The notes under the pieces are model-generated. The model was not told the DNA's origin, made no database searches, and worked only from the letters and a program-made list of their open reading frames with translations. 64,000 bases of DNA, taken from assembly GCA_014155875.1 (NCBI GenBank), contig JACEFZ010013531.1, positions 62,001-126,000 of the forward strand. The letters run 5' to 3'. Shown here one piece after another: positions 10,230 to 20,524 of the stretch (positions are counted from its first letter, which is position 1; each line of letters begins with the position of its first letter). The stretch comes from Cepaea nemoralis. Its lineage: Eukaryota > Mollusca > Gastropoda > Stylommatophora > Helicidae. A program made the position numbers and the translations under genes.

Positions 10230-11080
10230 TGCACATCGAACCATTCAGTCCATAAATGCTCGGATTCCCTCCTCAGCAAATCCCACAGCGTCTAGCGGCT
10301 AACGACACAAGTTATGTGTTGGTTTGTCAATCTTCTTTGGCTTCCTGCGTAGTGTTCTTATTTGGACACACCTCTTTTAATTTGCTGTTCTCGCAGTCTG
10401 ACCTTAGTTGTTTATTCACAGTCATCACTTGGTTCTCGCAAAAGTCTTACTCCTCGTAGAGCATACAGAATGTCAGCCTGGTCCATGGCGCATCCGCCCT
10501 GCACAGTAGCCTACCTGCGAACTTGTCAGCCCGCTCATTTTCTTGTACTCCCGCATGCCCTGGCACGAAAATGAAACTAATCTTTGCCAGCCGAGACCGC
10601 TCCAGAGACAGCAACCATTCTCTTCGATTCCACCCCATCTTTATCCTCTTGAGCATGCTCATTGAGTCGCTAAAGAAACATGCCCTAGTGAATGTCTGTG
10701 TCTCGAGCCATATTATTGCTTTACTTACTGCCATGACTTCCATAGTCTGGCTACTTGTGGTCTCAACAAAAGTACCAGAGTCCTCCTTCACATTTCTCCC
10801 TCCGACCTGAGCCCTAAAGGCCCATGAGCTTCGCACATGTCGGACGACCGACTCATCTGTGTAAATGACAGCATCACCGTCTAACGTATTCTAAACAAAT
10901 CAACGCTTGTACTTCCGCCTGCACATCAGCCGGATTTTCTTGTCTGCATTTTCTGTCTAATTGGATGCCAGCAGAAAAAGACGTACAGAAATCTGTTGTC
11001 ACTTGTACCCACTCCTCGCCAGGTTCTAAGTCCTCCAGTGAACACACCTATTGAAGAATGACTTCGGCTTGACCCATTAA
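10230..11080 (-). pseudogene. Jockey/I-type LINE ORF2 C-terminus with RNase H domain
   Basis: Minus-strand remnant of a non-LTR retrotransposon polyprotein. From the 5' side: LEDLEPGEEWVQVTTDFCTS, GIQLDRKCRQENPADVQAEV, then a frame change and stop, DGDAVIYTDES, a TSSQTMEVMAV block, FFSDSMSMLKRI and FVPGHAGVQENERADKFAG. The RNase HI acidic residues are all visible: D in YTDES, E in MEVMAV, D in SDSMS and D in NERAD. The order and the linker are those of Jockey/I-clade ORF2 proteins, whose RNase H removes RNA from the cDNA hybrid. The reverse transcriptase part is absent. Several stops downstream (below about 10445) show that the copy is dead. It lies in the intron, on the same strand as the host gene. 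Confidence 0.85.
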
Positions 11081-11519
11081 CGACTTTCCCTTTTTTAACC
11101 TGTTGCTCTTAACCTTCATAATTTCACTATGGAGCGGATGTTGTGTGTTTGCTTTAACTTTGAGGTAGGCAAGTGCTCCTCAAATTTGTATTCTGTTTTC
11201 AATGGTTGGAAAATCAAGAAGGTAGCGCATCGCCGTGCATGCTGTATCTCTTGTACATCCAAGAACACTCTCTTATGAATTCTTCCTCACTTCCACTGAC
11301 AACGATATATTGCAGAGAATATTATTTATTTTGTGAAATGTTGAGTTGCGTGGACTATTCTAACTGTAACTTCTTTGGTACATTATCCATTGGCTGTTAT
11401 TAAAGTACTTTAAATGCAGTGACGTATTTCAGAAGGCTTCCATTCACTTCGATGTTGTATTTTGGAAGACATATTTTGTATTGCAATTAAAATTCAAACT
11501 GTTTTTCTGCTATGCTGAC

Positions 11520-11700
11520 TTTCTGTTGCAATTATATCTATCATCCCCTGAGACCACGTCTTCAGTATAACGCAGGTGTTTTACAGTACGCCCACCAACC
11601 GATATTCCAGCCTTGTCGTGTATGGATCTCATTATTAATTTCTTGTACAAATTAAACAGACCAAGTGGTTGTACACAACTTCTATGGAAATAGGGTATAT
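11520..11700 (-). pseudogene. RTE-like reverse transcriptase palm fragment, inverted
   Basis: The minus strand encodes LFNLYKKLIMRSIHDKAGIS, then VGGRTVKHLRYTEDVV, matching the SPxLFNLYxExIMR and GIKVGGRxxNNLRYADDTVL motifs of RTE reverse transcriptases. The catalytic YADD is mutated to YTED. It meets the plus-strand element at about 11690 head to head, so two inserts or an inversion. Confidence 0.75.
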
Positions 11701-13077
11701 GGCCAAAAGATTGGAAGAGAACTATCTTCATTCCAATACCAATTAATGGCAACCTAAAATTATGCACCAACTATAGAACTGTTGCCCTGATCAGTCATGC
11801 AAGTGAAATTTTACTAATAATCATAATGGGAAGACTTCGTAAGGAAATGGAAGAATAGATTAACGTGGTTCAAGCTGGATTTAGACACGAAAGAGGAACA
11901 AGAGATCACATAATCAACATGCGTTTAACAACAGAGAACTGCAGAGAAGTTAATGTAAACCTATTCTCATGTTTTGTGGATTATTCAAAGGCAGTTGACT
12001 GTGTACAACATCAGAAACTTTGGGAAATCATAAGGAATATGGGCTTTCCATCACGTGTAGTACAATTCATAAAAACTCTCTATCTAGACCAAAAAGCAGC
12101 AGTTGGAATTGATGGCGAGACAACAGATTGGTTTAAAATCATTCAAGGAGTCCGTCAGGGCTGTGTGCTGTCACCCTATTTGTTTAACTTGTAGGCCGAA
12201 AATATAATCAGAAATGTCAGAGATGATATAACCAGGGAGCAATATGATGCCCTAAATATCGGTGGTCATGAAATACCAGAGATTCGATATGCAGATGATA
12301 CAGTATTACAATCCTCATCGCAGAATGGTATAGAAAACCTAATAACCTAAATCCAAAGAAATAGTGAAAATCCCTCAGGCAAAAACAAAGATAAAATGCA
12401 TAAAATCCATACAGTTAAAACTACTATGGAGAAAGAAATATATGTTAATAAGGAAAGATTGGCAGTGGTGGAAAATTTCGAATATCTTGGGTCATTAATT
12501 ACCAACAATGGTGATACAATGAAAGAAATTAAACGACGACTATGAATTGCTCTTCAAAGACGAAAACAACTGAATAAATTATGGAGTGGGACAGACAGAA
12601 CTACAAAAATTAAATTTTTAAGAGCATGCATCTTTCCCATTGCAGCATATGCATGTGAGAACTGGAAACTTACTAACCAAGCTGATCAGAGCGTAAATGC
12701 CTTTGAATATAAATTTTATAGACGAGTTCTAAGAATGTCTTGGGTAAAGAAAATATCAAATGCATCCATACTTCAGGAGCTGAAAATTGAAGAGAGCTGG
12801 CTATTAAAGACGATAAAACAAAGAAAATTCAAATATTTTGGTCACACGAAACGTCATTACAGCTTGGAGAGAACAATAATGGAGGAGTATATGCCTGGGA
12901 AGAGAGGAAGAGGAAGGCCAAAGAGAAGATGGGTGCAGGATGTGGCGGATGATCTCCAGATGGGTGTATCGGACGCGGGACATCTTGTTTGTGATCGAGA
13001 AGTTTTCCGGAAAGTTGTTATGGGAGCGAGGTTCTGCAAAGGACATGCTACTGAATGAATGAATGAATCAATGAACC
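11690..13077 (+). pseudogene. RTE-like LINE reverse transcriptase, family R2, with (TGAA)n tail
   Basis: Best-preserved LINE in the window. The plus strand encodes, in order: IFIPIPINGNLKLCTNYRTV, VQAGFRHERGTRDHI, CFVDYSKAVDCVQHQKLW (motif A, catalytic Asp), GVRQGCVLSPYLFNL (motif B), YADDTVL (catalytic motif C), VENFEYLGSLITNNGDTMKE, then a long C-terminal tail ending FRKVVMGARFCKGHATE. Stops at several points (for example after LFNL and after ENLIT) make it non-functional. The endonuclease half is missing, as in a 5'-truncated insertion. The final TGA stop is the first unit of the (TGAA)n tail. R2 tips elsewhere: 2905-2980, 33370-33535, 39085-39300. Confidence 0.9.
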
Positions 13078-13320
13078 CCTGTGTCTATGTTATCAATTGA
13101 TCTATCCTACCAGTGTGTCTATCTTATCCATATATCTATCTTACGTCTCTGCCTATGTTATATATTATCTATCTTATTTGTGTGTATGTCTTATCGACAG
13201 ATCTATCTTACCTGTGTCTATTTTATCGATAGATCTACCTTAGCTGTGTGTCTATGTTATCTATATGTCTAACCTACCATGTGTCTATGTTATGAATATA
13301 TCTGTCTTACCTCTGTGTCC
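13077..13320 (-). repeat. ~34-bp intronic minisatellite containing the exon 2 splice donor
   Basis: Seven or so minus-strand units of 31-36 bp, each starting near GACACA, then GGTAAGATAGAT or variants, then an ATAACATA-type end. The first unit is the true exon/intron junction (GGACACAGAG|GTAAGACAGAT). One later unit has a near-perfect donor, ACACAG|GTAAGATAG, about 100 bp into the intron. The array abuts the R2 LINE tail at its far end. Confidence 0.85.
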
Positions 13321-13493
13321 ACTCATGTGTTGCATAACTGTTACGGTGACACTGGCAGTGTCCAGGCCGATAATAGGCACCTTGAAGGTGAAGGACTCAT
13401 TAAAGTTGGGACTGTTGTTCTTCTTGACCACTTCGGTCCTTTTTGTCTTCACCGCCTTGTTCTGTATCATTAAGGTGACCTTGGCGTACGTGT
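13311..13493 (-). CDS. Synaptotagmin-type protein, C2B exon 2 of 3
   Basis: Middle exon of the same gene, 183 bp. Acceptor: a pyrimidine-rich tract ending CCCGCCAG|ACACG. Donor: GACACAGAG|GTAAGA. Phase is 2 nt + 60 codons + 1 nt, and it fits both neighbours. Encoded residues include TYAKVTLMIQNKAVKTKRTE, VVKKNNSPNFNESFTFKVP and TVTVMQHMSGHR, the core of a C2B beta-sandwich. The lysine-rich strand (KAVKTKRTEVVKK) corresponds to the C2B polybasic patch, and NFNESFTFKVP is the highly conserved NPxxNESFxFxVP block. Loop 3, which normally carries DxD calcium ligands, reads MQHMSGHRD, so calcium binding is probably weak or lost (inference). The donor is the first unit of a minisatellite that fills the start of the intron. 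Intron 13494-48777 separates it from the previous exon and 5842-13310 from the next. Confidence 0.9.
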
Positions 13494-13579
13494 CTGGCGG
13501 GAACAACAGATACACAACATTGATATGTATAAAACAGAGTTGTCACTGTTCCATTATACATATATAAGTTATCAAGTTA

Positions 13580-13745
13580 GTTACATGTCATTTGCAAGAC
13601 GTCACAATCAACCCTAGCTTTGTTGAAGGTGTTTGTGATTTACTAAGGCAATTTTAACCTTCAGTAGTTTGCCATTGCTATACGAACTACTGACGTCCAT
13701 ACCACCTTAATCAACGCAAGGCGGCCTGTTTCCAAAGCCTCAGCA
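13580..13745 (-). mobile_element. SINE S1, head truncated
   Basis: CAAGACGTCACAATCAACCC, TTCAGTAGTTTGCCATTGCT and AACGCAAGGCGGCCTG blocks of the S1 body; the tRNA-like head is missing beyond CAGCAGCTG. Confidence 0.85.
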
Positions 13746-13753
13746 GCTGACGT

Positions 13754-14797
13754 CGAACTCTCTACTCGATGTGTTACAGGTATAGGTAAGGTAAGTGGAA
13801 GACATGAACTCTCCACTCGGTGTGTTACATGTATAGATAAGGTAAGTAGAAGACATGTCGAACTCTCCACTCGGTGTGTTACAGGTATAGGTAAGGTAAA
13901 TAGAAGACATGTCGAACTCTCCTCTCGGTGTGTTACAGGTATAGGTAAGGTAAATAGAAGACATGTCGAACTCTCCACTCGGTGTGATACAGGTATAGGT
14001 AAGGTAAGTAGAAGACATGTCAACGTCTCTACTCGGTGTGTTACAGGTATAGGTAAGGTAAGTAGAAGAATGAACTCTCCACTCGGCTGTGTTACAGGTA
14101 TAGGTAAGGTAAGTAGAAGACATGTCGAACTCTCCACTCGGTGTGATACAGGTATAGGTAAGGTAAGTAGAATAAATGTCGACGTCTCTACTCGGTGTGT
14201 TACAGGCATGGGTAAAGTAAGTAGAAGACATGAACTCTCCATTCCGTTGTGTTACAGGTATAGGTAAGGTAAGTAAAAGACATGTAGAACTCTCCACTCG
14301 GTGTGTTACAGGTATAAGTAAAGTGAGTAGAAGACACGACGAACTCTCCACTCGGTGTGTTACAGGTATAGGTAAGGTAAGTAGAAGACATGTCGAACTC
14401 TCCACTCGGTGTGTTACAGGTATAGGTAAGGTAAGTAGAAGACATGTCGAACTCTCCACTCGGTGTGCTACAGGTATAAGTAAAGTAAGGAGAAGACACG
14501 TCGAACTCTCCACTCGATTGTGTTACAGTTATAAGTAAAGTAAGTAGAAGGCATCTCGAACTTTGAACTCTGTGTGTTATAGATATAAGTAGCGTAAGTA
14601 GAAGACATGTCTAACTCTCCACTCATTGCCTGACAGTCATAAGTAAAGTAAGTAGAAGACATTTCGAACTCTCCATTCAGTGTGTAACAGTTATAAGTAA
14701 AGTAAGTAAAGACACGTCGAACTTTCCACTCGGTGTGTTACAGGTATAAGTAAAGTAAGTAGAAGACATGTCGAACTCTCCACTCGGCGTGTTACAG
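13754..14797 (+). repeat. 54-bp satellite, block 1 (~19 copies)
   Basis: Unit: GAACTCTCCACTCGGTGTGT, TACAGGTATAGGTAAGGTAA, GTAGAAGACATGTC. Each unit carries the sequence AAGGTAAGTAG on the plus strand, antisense to the host gene. Long open frames on both strands are repeat artefacts. Confidence 0.95.
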
Positions 14798-14927
14798 ATG
14801 ATGATTACACCATAAAATCTATATTCATGATGATTATAACAAGATATCTGTGTCTATGATAATTACATCAAGAGTTATATGTCTATGATGTCTACACAAT
14901 GAGATCTATGTCTATGATGATTACACC
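14798..14927 (+). repeat. 29-bp satellite block embedded in the 54-bp satellite
   Basis: About 130 bp nearly identical to 16416-16545, the degenerate right edge of the 29-bp array, including the ATAATTACATCAAGAGTTAT segment. Confidence 0.9.
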
Positions 14928-15105
14928 GTGAGTAGAAGACATGTCGAACTCTCCACTCGGTGTGTTACAGGTATAAGTAAAGTAAGTAGACGACATGTCG
15001 AACCTTCCACTCGGTGTGTAACAGTTATAAGTAAAGTAAGTAGAAGACATGAACTCTCCACTCGGTGTGTTACAGGTATAGGTAAAGCAAGTAGAAGACA
15101 GTTCT
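14928..15105 (+). repeat. 54-bp satellite, block 2 (~3 copies)
   Basis: Same unit as 13754-14797, resuming after the inserted 29-bp block. Confidence 0.95.
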
Positions 15106-15109
15106 TCAC

Positions 15110-15362
15110 AGCATTAGGTATAGTGGGTATATGGTTCCAACCCAAACATGTTATACCCATCGGCAATCGATGTGTGATGTGGTTAACATCACACTGACAG
15201 TCTTTGCTTCCCATGAAATTTTCTGGTAGATATGTTATGCTGGGTCGACCTGGGAGTTCGTATTAGTGAGAGAAAAAAACAACTCCTTTTCGAAGGGGAT
15301 TTAAACACCACTGCCACGGGGCGACAGGCAGACTACTAGCTACTGCGCTACCGGGTTTTCTG
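15110..15362 (-). mobile_element. tRNA-headed SINE, S2-like
   Basis: The minus-strand head reads CCCGGTAGCGCAGTAGCTAG; TAGCGCAGTAG fits an RNA polymerase III A box (TRGYNNANNNG). GTTTAAATCCCC, about 40 nt on, is a weakened B box. The body has ATGCTGGGTCGACCTGGGA on the plus strand, as in other S2 copies. Confidence 0.7.
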
Positions 15363-15392
15363 TCGTCATGCTGTAGTGTGTTTGAATACTCT

Positions 15393-16735
15393 TGTATGAT
15401 GATTACACTAAGAGATCTATGTTTATGATGATTACACCATGAGATCTATGTTTATGGTGATTACACGATGAGATCTATGTCTATGGTGATTACACCATGA
15501 GATCTATGTTTATGATGATTACACCATGATATCTATGTTTATGGTGATTACACCATGAGATCTATGTTTATGATGATTACACGATGAGATCTATGTCTAT
15601 GGTGATTACACGATGAGATCTATGTCTATGGTGATTACACGATGAGATCTATGTTTATGGTGATTACACGATGAGATCTATGTCTATGGTGATTACACCA
15701 TGAGATCTATGTTTATGGTGATTACACGATGAGATCTATGTCTATGGTGATTACACCATGAGATCTATGTTTATGGTGATTACACGATGAGATCTATGTC
15801 TATGGTGATTACACCATGAGATCTATGTTTATGGTGATTACACCATGAGATCTATGTCTATGGTGATTACACCATGAGATCTATGTTTATGGTGATTACA
15901 CCATGAGATCTATGTCTATGGTGATTACACCATGAGATCTATGTTTATGGTGATTACACCATGAGATCTATGTTTATGGTGATTAAACGATGAGATCTAT
16001 GTTTATGGTGATTACACCATGAGATCTATGTCTATGGTGATTACACGATGAGATCTATGTCTATGGTGATTACACGATGAGATCTATGTTTATGGTGATT
16101 ACACGATGAGATCTATGTCTATGGTGATTACACCATGAGATCTATGTTTATGATGATTACACCATGATATCTATGTTTATGGTGATTACACGATGAGATC
16201 TATGTTTATAGTGATTACACGATGAGATCTATGTCTATGGTGATTACACGATGAGATCTATGTTTATGGTGATTACACGATGAGATCTATGTCTATGGTG
16301 ATTACACCATGAGATCTATGTTTATGATGATTACACCATGATATCTATGTTTATGGTGATTACACGATGAGATCTATGTCTATGGTGATTACACCATGAG
16401 ATCTATGTTTATGATGATTACACCATAAAATCTATATTTATGATTATTACAACAAGATATCTGTGTCTATGATAATTACATCAAGAGTTATCTGTCTATG
16501 ATGTCTACACCATGATATCCATGTCTATGATGATTACACCGTGAAATCCATGCCTATGATGATTATACCGTGAGATGTGTCTATGATGTCTACACCAAGA
16601 GATTAATGTATATGATGACTACACCAAGCGATCTCTGTCTATGGTATTTACCAGCAAGCTATCTCTGTCTATGATGACTACACCAAGAGATATCTGTCTA
16701 TGGTGATTACACCTTGATAACTCTTGTCTTTTATG
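15393..16735 (+). repeat. 29-bp satellite (~46 copies)
   Basis: Unit GAGATCTATGTTTATGGTGA then TTACACGAT, with T/C and C/G variants; most units contain AGATCT. The right edge (from about 16420) is more diverged, consistent with an array whose interior is homogenised and whose edge is old. Confidence 0.95.
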
Positions 16736-16739
16736 ATTA

Positions 16740-17160
16740 TTTGTCAGGCGAGTTCTCGTAACGAAGGGGACTTGTTTGTTATTTTTTATTTAGTTTCTTA
16801 TAAATTGCACTTTAGTGTTGATCCATACCTCGCTGTTCTTAGGAGACTCCCGCAGAACGCATTCTACAGTTTGTTTATCTTAAATTACTTTTGCAAGTTT
16901 ATAGGCAGGCAAAAGCTTTAGCAGGCACTTGCAGAACTCCGTGTACGGTTTTACGGTGGGTCATTATCTCGGAGTGTCGGGCTTTGTAAATACTTTACGA
17001 GATTGTCCAACATTACGACTTTGAATGTCCAGCTTTTACAGATATCAGGAAATTGCTGTTTCTTCTTGAGCCATATAAAAGGAACACTTTATACGGAACA
17101 AAAGTGCAACTGATTAATTTTTGTCCCCACACTTACTTACGTCAGAAAGCGGCAATCATC
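16740..17160. other. No recognisable feature
   Basis: Unique-looking intronic sequence. Only its last bases lead into the LINE fragment at 17165. Confidence 0.45.
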
Positions 17161-17164
17161 TTTT

Positions 17165-17396
17165 TTTGTTTGTTTGGCTACGTTATGAGAAGATACAAAC
17201 TGGAACATATCGTGACAACCGGAAAGATTTGCAAAAATAGAGATAGAGGAAGACAGCGGGAGATGAATCTTGACAGTTTTGTGTCATGGCGCGGAAGGCA
17301 GTCAACACACAAACTGATCCATGACGTCGGAGATCGTAGTTTGTGGAAAGGCATGATCGCCCACGCCAGCCGGCAAGGCATTGGCGGATGATGATC
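17165..17396 (+). mobile_element. LINE C-terminal fragment, family R3
   Basis: GYVMRRYKLEHIVTTGKICK, then DRGRQREMNLDSF, then DRSLWKGMIAHASRQGIGG and TGATGA stops that belong to the short (GAT)n tail. Equivalent to the R3 copies at 23575-24125 and 49086-49350. Confidence 0.85.
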
Positions 17397-17514
17397 ACTT
17401 GCTTTGAACTAAAGCCTAGTTCACAGACTCGCTGCTACCATTAGTAGTTGCGACTACTCAAGAGTGCACTGGACTGGATTCTGCGTGTGAATTAAATTAA
17501 TCAATCAGGTGCCG

Positions 17515-17670
17515 TCTCCACAATAAAGGTTGGCTGCAGTGGATCTTACACACTGTCTGTCTCTCGCCCTGACTATACATTCTGTCAGATTGATGTTCGT
17601 CCATCTCTTAATGTTATCTTCCCACTTGTATCTTTGTCTACCTCTTGCTCGCTTGCGTGTGGATTAGCTT
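17515..17670 (-). mobile_element. LINE C-terminal fragment, RTE-like family R4
   Basis: The minus strand reads ARGRQRYKWEDNIKRWTNIN, then LTECIVRARDRQCVRSTAA, with an open frame over about 39 codons. Homologous to 50145-50335 (RRARGSQRYMWVDNIKSWTN). Confidence 0.8.
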
Positions 17671-17684
17671 TCACAGTTACAAGT

Positions 17685-17865
17685 GTGTCCAGCAATGAGG
17701 AGAACCCACTCCGACTTCTAAGTACTTGTAATTTACGTCCCCAATTCAAGAACGAGAAGTCAACATTTACGTCCACTGACTATTGTAGGGTTTGAACCCA
17801 CGATCAGCGTATCCGGAAGTTTAAGAGCGAGTCCTCATCCTTTCTGCTATACCGACCTCCATAAT
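17685..17865 (-). mobile_element. tRNA-headed SINE, family S3
   Basis: The minus-strand head has an A-box-like region (GGTATAGCAGAAAGGATGAG) and an excellent B box (GGGTTCAAACCC). The body has GTTGACTTCTCG and AATTACAAGTACTTAGAAGT, shared with 23180-23405 and 25325-25560. Confidence 0.85.
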
Positions 17866-18112
17866 CACCGATGAACACTCGTAAATATCTCTATATGGAA
17901 TTAAGTTGAAGAGCCAAATCTCAGACAATGCGCGTAGACAAGTACGATGTGGTGTTATTTCTTTAGCCCCGTTTTATAGGATTTTGTTCTATATGTAATC
18001 TCCTTCTTACCGAGGGCGTCCCATCTATAAATCTGTAAATTTAAAAGCTCTTAGCTAAAGCGATGGCGGCCGCGTTGACGTAGTGGCTGGACACTGGCCC
18101 CTCGGTTCGGTC

Positions 18113-18262
18113 CGGTGCTCATGTATTTGCCCGGCGCTCATGTACTCGCCCGGTGCTCACTCGCCCGGTGCTCATGTATTCTCCCGGTGGTCATGTACTC
18201 GCCCGGTGCTCATGTACTCGCCCGGTGCTCATGTATTCTCCCGGTGCTCATGTATTCGCCCG
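18113..18262 (+). repeat. 19-bp minisatellite (~8 copies)
   Basis: Unit CCCGGTGCTCATGTACTCG. The unit length is not a multiple of 3 and all three plus frames stay open; this explains the overlapping short open frames. Confidence 0.95.
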
Positions 18263-18264
18263 GC

Positions 18265-18930
18265 AAAAGGGCGTCTTCGAGTTTGTCCGAAAACTGATCT
18301 GGATTCCCAGTTCGACGCAGTCTAAAATGTGTACCAGGAGATGTCTTTGGCTTGGGCAGTAAAGGCCGCAGAGACGATGCTGATTACATTACCCACCTTG
18401 CGCTGAATGGCGTATAACGTTTATGGGTCTAGCACCGTGTGCCCATTGTGACTTCAAGCTTGTAAAAGAGTCCTTTAATTTACCAAGTTACTGGCTAAAG
18501 CGAGATGTGGTATAATGCCATTAGTCATTAGTCACGGTTCCAACTTCACGGCAACGGGTCGTCCCCATTATGCTCCGTTCCTGTGCCATTGAATATCACA
18601 CAAAATGTTCCTCACTGCCCCCTGTGAAAAGTGAAACAGACAGCAGTCTCGGCAATCCAACAGCCCGCACAGGTACACTGTGCATAATGCCGCCGCCAGA
18701 ATGTCATCACAAAAGTCGTCCACGAAATACACAGTTCATTGTCGATGGAAACGGCAGTCACTAGAAAACCAGCAGCCACACATTACTGTATAGGGCAATC
18801 CAGTCAGTTCTGCGACAAAGCCGGCCGCCATTATTCCGAACATGCTGTTCACGTTACAAACATGTAAGAAATAGCACAGGGTGAGGCCCCAGCGATGCAT
18901 GCAGTGATGATAGAGTGGACATATTATAGA
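18265..18930. other. No recognisable feature
   Basis: Unique-looking intronic sequence with scattered short open frames and no family similarity that I recognise. Confidence 0.45.
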
Positions 18931-18976
18931 GTAGCCGTGGCGTGATGGTTAGTGCGCTAGTCTTACACAACAGGTT
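18930..18976 (+). repeat. tRNA-like (SINE head-like) segment next to an array
   Basis: GTAGCCGTGGCGTGATGGTT then AGTGCGCTAGTC resembles a SINE tRNA head (one mismatch in the A box). It runs directly into the 27-bp array. Confidence 0.45.
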
Positions 18977-19182
18977 CACGGTGATGGTGATATGAGCCTG
19001 GACCACTGTGTTGGTGATATGAGTCAGGTGCATTGTAATGGTGATATGAACCAAGAGCACTGCGTTGGTGAAATGAGTCAGGAGAATTGTAATGGTGTTT
19101 TGAGCCTGGAGTACTGTGTTCGTGATATGAATCAGGAGCATTGTAATGGTGATATGAACCTGGAGCACTGTGGTGATGAATG
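18976..19182 (+). repeat. 27-bp minisatellite, alternating as 54-bp dimers
   Basis: Units alternate between GCCTGGACCACTGTGTT and GTCAGGTGCATTGTAAT types after GGTGATATGA. 27 bp is 9 codons, hence the repetitive frame (DMNQEHCNG-like). Confidence 0.95.
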
Positions 19183-19184
19183 CT

Positions 19185-20240
19185 TACATATACCATTACT
19201 ACACATGATACATATCGTTCATTATTCCATATTGCTTATTTCTTTGTTATGTTAGCAGTTATTTTCTTGTTTCCGTTTCAAATTATGAAACTCTGCCCGG
19301 TAACAGCCCATAACATCACCGTAGTGTGACGACGCCCTTTGAGGAGAAGTCTAAACCTTTATGACTATAGGTTTGGAGGTGGGGCAACAGCATTGTCAAC
19401 AACCTGTATTACACTCAGGCACTCTCGCTACTTCATCCACACCCAAAGAAACATTCGTCGTGTGGAGTGTATGACATGTTTAATTCAGGCGACCCTGAGA
19501 TTGGTACACACAATAACCAGGCGGTGACTGCCTGAATAAATATACAATATACAATTGTCGCCTTCTTTACAATACGTATGCACAATCACTTATTCACACA
19601 TCACGCTCGCTATCTCCAATTAGCGCTCTAGCAAACTATGCATTCGCTCTTCGAAAATCACAAGCGTCCTCTCTAGAAAACTGTTGTGTCCCGTCTGACC
19701 GTGTTCAGCCGGCTGGCTGGCCTTGTCATACTAAACTTCGTGCGGTCAGTAAAACCCCGTGCTATTGTTCCTGTCTCGTAGTACAGCAGTCTGTCCGTGT
19801 CAACCTGGGTTGTACTAACGCTAGTCGGTTCATGGTGGTATCCCGTGAACTAATGTCCCCTCCCATCCTTGGAGTCGGTCTTGGCGGTGTCCTAGTTATG
19901 ACGTGTCCGTGTCCCCACCTAAGTCCTGTCTTATGACTGTTCTAAGTCCTAGCTTGTGTTCTATCTCTACTCTCTCTACTCCCCTGTAGAAGTCCTTATC
20001 TATGTCCTATATGTCATTACATGTATTCTGTACCTTTGTCCTGTCTCTGTCCTCCTCGACATGTTGACAAGCATCCTGGAATCATTTTTTATAAAACAGC
20101 TCATAAAATGATTGGCACTGGTCTACATGAGTCTATGAAGTAAGTAACGGACTACTGAATACTCCTTACGGTAAACTGAGCATATGACGCTACACCCATT
20201 TATTAATAGGCCAATAGATCAGAATTTATTGTCCAAGAAT
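19185..20240. other. No recognisable feature
   Basis: About 1 kb of unique-looking sequence; no coding or repeat assignment. Confidence 0.45.
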
Positions 20241-20244
20241 ACAA

Positions 20245-20340
20245 CAATAAGAAAGAGACAAACAGCTTTCTTTGGTCATGTGATGAGACGAGAAGCATTG
20301 GAGAACATCATGACAACTGGATAGATCGAGGGGAAGAGAT
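20245..20340 (+). mobile_element. LINE C-terminal fragment, family R3
   Basis: IRKRQTAFFGHVMRREALEN, then IMTTG, stop and IEGKRF. Truncated on both sides and joined to dispersed repeat E. Confidence 0.75.
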
Positions 20341-20344
20341 TTGA

Positions 20345-20440
20345 TTTATTTGAATTGAGTTGATTTAACTTTATTTTAAAAGGGTCACAAGTTGGGCACG
20401 CAGGTCCGTCTTACATTCGGCCCTACCAATGTTTCATTCA
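20345..20440 (+). repeat. Dispersed repeat E, copy 1
   Basis: ACTTTATTTTAAAAGGGTCA, CAAGTTGGGCACGCAGG and TTACATTCGGCCCT blocks, shared with 27040-27125, 45925-46000 and (inverted) 46565-46640. Confidence 0.8.
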
Positions 20441-20524
20441 TCAATAGTGCATTATACATTCACATAGGAAAAAACCATTGTCAAATGAATGTTGTAAATA
20501 TAAACAATGGATATTACCATGTTA

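Noticed and set aside
6890..16735. Regularly spaced repeats resembling CRISPR arrays
   Set aside because: Units are contiguous or similar throughout, with no unique spacers and no cas genes; the window is clearly animal DNA.
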